A DNA stretch of 57,194 nt, from contig CALHDG010000089.1 in NCBI GenBank assembly GCA_938023075.1, forward strand, positions 1 through 57,194. The letters run 5' to 3'. Origin of the DNA: an uncultured Chitinophagales bacterium (GTDB lineage: Bacteria > Bacteroidota > Bacteroidia > Chitinophagales > JAHDHT01). The stretch's first letter is position 1. The number at the start of each line of letters is the position of its first letter. The translations under genes were made by a program, and so were the position numbers. This document shows, in pieces, positions 54,426-57,194 of the stretch. The notes under the pieces were generated by a model. That model was not told the DNA's origin. It saw nothing but the letters and a program-made list of their open reading frames with translations, and made no database searches.

Positions 54426-55006
54426 GACAAGTATATCTAAGGAATGCGGAGAAAATAAATCTACTTTTAATGTCAAAGTCATTTTTTGATAGACGAGGCT
54501 TTTAACCAAAGTGTATCGAAAAATGGCAAAGACAGAAATGTAGATTTAGTAATGTAGCATTACTAAACCACAAAGCAGTTAACGCTTTTGCCTATATTTT
54601 TTTTTTAGAAGCGAAACCTTTGAGCATTGTAGAAAGGCTTGTCCCGCTTTCCGCTCAAATGCTGCGACTAGGCTGCATAACCGCTGCAATTCTATCTAAG
54701 TGTCTTTCGGCATACTGAATGTTATTTATTTATACATTAAAAATAATTCAACATTCATTATTCGTTAATCGATATTCGTTATTCATTAAATGGTCAACCA
54801 AAAAATATCGAATATCGAACACCCAATTTTGAATGACGAATTTTTCCATTCGAAAAACAACACTTAGCTGCTAAACAACCCAATGCACTTTAGTGCTGTT
54901 GGCTTGGCAATTGGGGCTAGTTTAAAAACTTCGGTGCTTCGTAGAAAGATAAAAAAACGAAAGCACTCAAAAACAATAAAGTGCCAACCATTTTGATAAA
55001 CTTGTC
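54426..55006 (+). repeat. Copy H of the TIR/hairpin dispersed repeat, with the extra module (581 bp)
   Basis: Bounded by GACAAGTATATC (54426-54437) and GATAAACTTGTC (54995-55006). The core (about 54641-54690) has the short stem ATGC-T-GC. The extra module (about 54690-54910) interrupts GCAAT/TGGGGCTAG, with hairpin GCACT-TT-AGTGC (54885-54896) and the longer inverted repeat TCGATATTCG with CGAATATCGA. Lies between two convergent genes. Confidence 0.83.
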
Positions 55007-55025
55007 GAAAAATTTAAAATATTAT

Positions 55026-57167
55026 TTATTGCACTGCTAAATGATTAATAACCCAACGAAGTTCACTATAGCTAACAGTAAAACCTATATTATTAATTAC
55101 ATCGGTAGAACCCATATCAGGGTTGGCTTTTAAAAACGGAATGATCTTATTGGCGCGTTCTTCTGGTAAAATCTCGAACAATTCAATTTTTTTATCTTTA
55201 ATTAAGCGACCAAAATGCCCTTCAATGGTACTTACTGCCATACTGCGTTCGGTGGCTATTTCTTTCATACTTTTTCCTTGCTGATGCATATCTAAGGTAA
55301 TTCGATAAGTTTCACCAACTGCTTTTTTTACTTTGGGTGCTTTATCTTCATCTCTCACATATTTTTTATCGCTATTAAAAATGGCTTGCTTTCTATATTG
55401 CAGTGTATATAACCGGTTTATAAAAAGCCAACTTTCATTAAGCAATTCAGTCACCACTCTTTTATATTTGGTTTGCCCTTTTTTAATTCTTATATTTTTA
55501 TAATGTATCTGTACAGGTTCAATTATATTTTGATGCACTACCTCTGTAAAATACCCAATGGCTTTTTCACTTCTTTCAATTATTTGGTTTACTGCAGTAG
55601 CATCGCTATGTTGCAGCATAAAAAGCCGCTTTAGTTGAACGTGAAATTTGACAACCACTTCTTCTATTTGCTTTAATTTAACCGTAAGCTCTTTGGTTAG
55701 TAAAATGGCTTCTGCTTTAATGTCATCGGTTGTGTCACTTAAAACATTTTCCCAAAAATTAGTGCCATTAAAAAGTTTGCTTAAGTTGAAGGCTTTTAAT
55801 AAAACTTTGTCTTCATATTGTTTTTTCGCTTCCTCTAAAATTGCTTCAATGTTTTCTGGTAAAAGGGCATCCCTATAAAATTGAACAATGTTACTATCTA
55901 CAATAATATTATGCTGACTAATTTTTGAAGACAGATGCAAACCCTCTAATGAACGACAACGGCTTAAAGCAACGTACAACTGTCCGGCAGCAAAAGTGTC
56001 TTCTAAATCAACAATCATTTTATCAAAAGTTAAGCCTTGGCTTTTGTGTACCGTAACTGCCCAAGCCAACTTTAAGGGCATTTGGGTAAAACTACCAATG
56101 TCATCTTTTTTAATTTCTCTGGTATTTTTATCTAAAGAATATTTGGTGTTTTTCCATTCAACAGGGTCTACCTTTATGGCTGTATCATCTCCCTCACATT
56201 TTACAGAAATACTATTTTTTTTAATTTCGGTTATGATGCCTATTTTACCATTAAAGTACATTTTTTCAGGGTCGTTTCTAATAAACATCACCTGTGCTCC
56301 TTCTTTAAACTGTATTTCTGATAAGGTAGGATAAGCACTTTCATGAAACTTGCCATTCACTTCTGCTTTAAATGTTTTGGGTTTAGTGGTTAAGGCATTT
56401 AAAGCGTTCCGGTTTATTTGGTCAGCTTTGCGATTATGAGTGGTTAAAGTAATTATCCCTTTTGAGTCGTGTGTAGGTTTGCATTGTGCATTTAAGGTAT
56501 CAATTTCGTCAGGTACTTTGTTGCCGGTTCTAATGTTGTTTAATATTTGTATAAAATGTTTGTCTTCTTGCCGGTAAACTTTGTTTAGTTCAATTTTTAA
56601 AGGATTGGCTTTTTGCCAAGCCTGTGCGTTAAAGAAAAACATGTTAGGATAATATTGTTGCATTACCCGCCACTCATGGTTTTTTACAACAGGTGATAAC
56701 TGAAACAAATCCCCAATAGCTAATACTTGTACATCACCAAATGGGTTAGAGTTACGTCTATACCGTCGTAAAGAAAAATCGATGGCATCTAACAAATCAG
56801 CACGAACCATACTAATTTCATCAATAATTAATAAATCTAATTCGTTCAGCATTTGAATTTTCTCTTTACGTACTCTATGATTACTTGCCAAATTATTCCG
56901 GTCGGTAAAATAAGTAGGATCTACATCGGCAAAAGCAGCAGGAATAAAAGCCGTTAAGGGTAATTGAAAAGTGGAGTGTATCGTCATACCACCGGCATTA
57001 ATGGCGGCTACGCCTGTTGGTGCAACTACTATACAATTTTTGTTGGTGGTTTTAATAATTTCGTGCAACAACGTTGTTTTACCTGTGCCCGCCTTGCCGG
57101 TTAAAAACATATTTTTATCCGTTTCTAAAATAAAGGCTTTGGCTATGTCTCTTTCACGGTTTTGCAT
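55026..57167 (-). CDS. PIF1-like helicase with C-terminal helix-turn-helix domain
   Basis: 713 residues. The superfamily 1B helicase motor has the Walker A GKAGTGKT (24-31), the Walker B LLIIDEIS (D116, E117), the PIF1-type QLPL region after IHSTF, and motifs V and VI near AVTVHKSQGLTFDKMIVDLE and LYVALSRCRSLEGLHL. A central helical linker follows, then about 100 residues that resemble the HTH_40 domain of RecQ/UvrD-type proteins: KSMKEIATERSMAVSTIEGHFGRLI. PIF1 helicases unwind G-quadruplexes, R-loops and replication barriers with 5'-3' polarity. The gene is complete at the window edge, starting 27 bases from the end. Confidence 0.9.
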   Translation of the reverse strand: MQNRERDIAKAFILETDKNMFLTGKAGTGKTTLLHEIIKTTNKNCIVVAPTGVAAINAGGMTIHSTFQLPLTAFIPAAFADVDPTYFTDRNNLASNHRVRKEKIQMLNELDLLIIDEISMVRADLLDAIDFSLRRYRRNSNPFGDVQVLAIGDLFQLSPVVKNHEWRVMQQYYPNMFFFNAQAWQKANPLKIELNKVYRQEDKHFIQILNNIRTGNKVPDEIDTLNAQCKPTHDSKGIITLTTHNRKADQINRNALNALTTKPKTFKAEVNGKFHESAYPTLSEIQFKEGAQVMFIRNDPEKMYFNGKIGIITEIKKNSISVKCEGDDTAIKVDPVEWKNTKYSLDKNTREIKKDDIGSFTQMPLKLAWAVTVHKSQGLTFDKMIVDLEDTFAAGQLYVALSRCRSLEGLHLSSKISQHNIIVDSNIVQFYRDALLPENIEAILEEAKKQYEDKVLLKAFNLSKLFNGTNFWENVLSDTTDDIKAEAILLTKELTVKLKQIEEVVVKFHVQLKRLFMLQHSDATAVNQIIERSEKAIGYFTEVVHQNIIEPVQIHYKNIRIKKGQTKYKRVVTELLNESWLFINRLYTLQYRKQAIFNSDKKYVRDEDKAPKVKKAVGETYRITLDMHQQGKSMKEIATERSMAVSTIEGHFGRLIKDKKIELFEILPEERANKIIPFLKANPDMGSTDVINNIGFTVSYSELRWVINHLAVQ

Positions 57168-57194
57168 AGTTACGAATATAAGAAATATTTTATA

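Overview
The window looks like chromosomal DNA of a low-GC member of the Bacteroidota, probably a Chitinophagales- or Saprospirales-like lineage. The evidence is several proteins with C-terminal type IX secretion (T9SS) sorting domains (PNP-type), the long two-Cys-cluster form of IspG, many DUF families typical of the phylum, and at least eight promoters with the Bacteroidota -7 box TAnnTTTG. Most genes are ordinary chromosomal genes, and the intergenic space is unusually full of repeats. No rRNA, tRNA or CRISPR array was recognised.

Layout. 1-2.06 kb: an IS110-family transposase missing its N-terminus, abutted by a complete-looking IS200/IS605-type element (Y1 transposase plus end hairpins), with a strongly structured non-coding stretch downstream of the IS110 gene. 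2.07-2.9 kb: dispersed repeats. 2.9-15.7 kb: housekeeping genes (ispG, acyl-CoA dehydrogenase, DUF1761, thioredoxin, a YyaL/DUF255 protein, a DUF4920 lipoprotein), a secreted 685-residue repeat protein ending in a peptidoglycan-binding domain, and the yceD-rpmF-fabH cluster. 16-21.7 kb: a lipoprotein and T9SS metalloprotease pair, an Lgt-like membrane protein, a polysaccharide deacetylase-like protein and a FemAB/GNAT-like protein. 21.7-25.4 kb: a repeat-rich accessory island with an orphan zincin, an aspartate/glutamate racemase homologue and a truncated outer-membrane protein fragment. 25.4-31 kb: a minus-strand operon for a T9SS surface protein, a DUF1800 protein and a Tat-type DUF1501 protein. 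31.5-37.3 kb: citrate synthase, TspO, a DUF1214/DUF1254 pair, an orphan 30-residue Tat-like peptide and a TPR protein. 37.3-38.6 kb: repeats only. 38.6-47 kb: a FAD oxidoreductase, a broken T9SS gene, an alpha/beta hydrolase, a convergent AbiEi/AbiEii toxin-antitoxin pair and two membrane glycosyltransferases. 47.3-57.2 kb: a 1221-residue T9SS reprolysin-like protease, an RraA-like protein, a DppC-type permease, a putative outer-membrane protein and a PIF1-like helicase.

The two most interesting signals are these. (1) A dispersed repeat family of about 246 bp has terminal inverted repeats GACAAGTTTATC and a central hairpin whose stem differs between copies by compensatory changes. At least eight whole or partial copies lie between genes, and three carry an additional ~230-bp module with its own covarying hairpin. 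(2) The AbiE-type toxin and antitoxin genes face each other and overlap at their 3' ends, instead of forming the usual operon. The antitoxin promoter has a 26-bp perfect palindrome at its predicted start site.

All functional calls are from reading motifs in the sequence. No database search or folding program was run.
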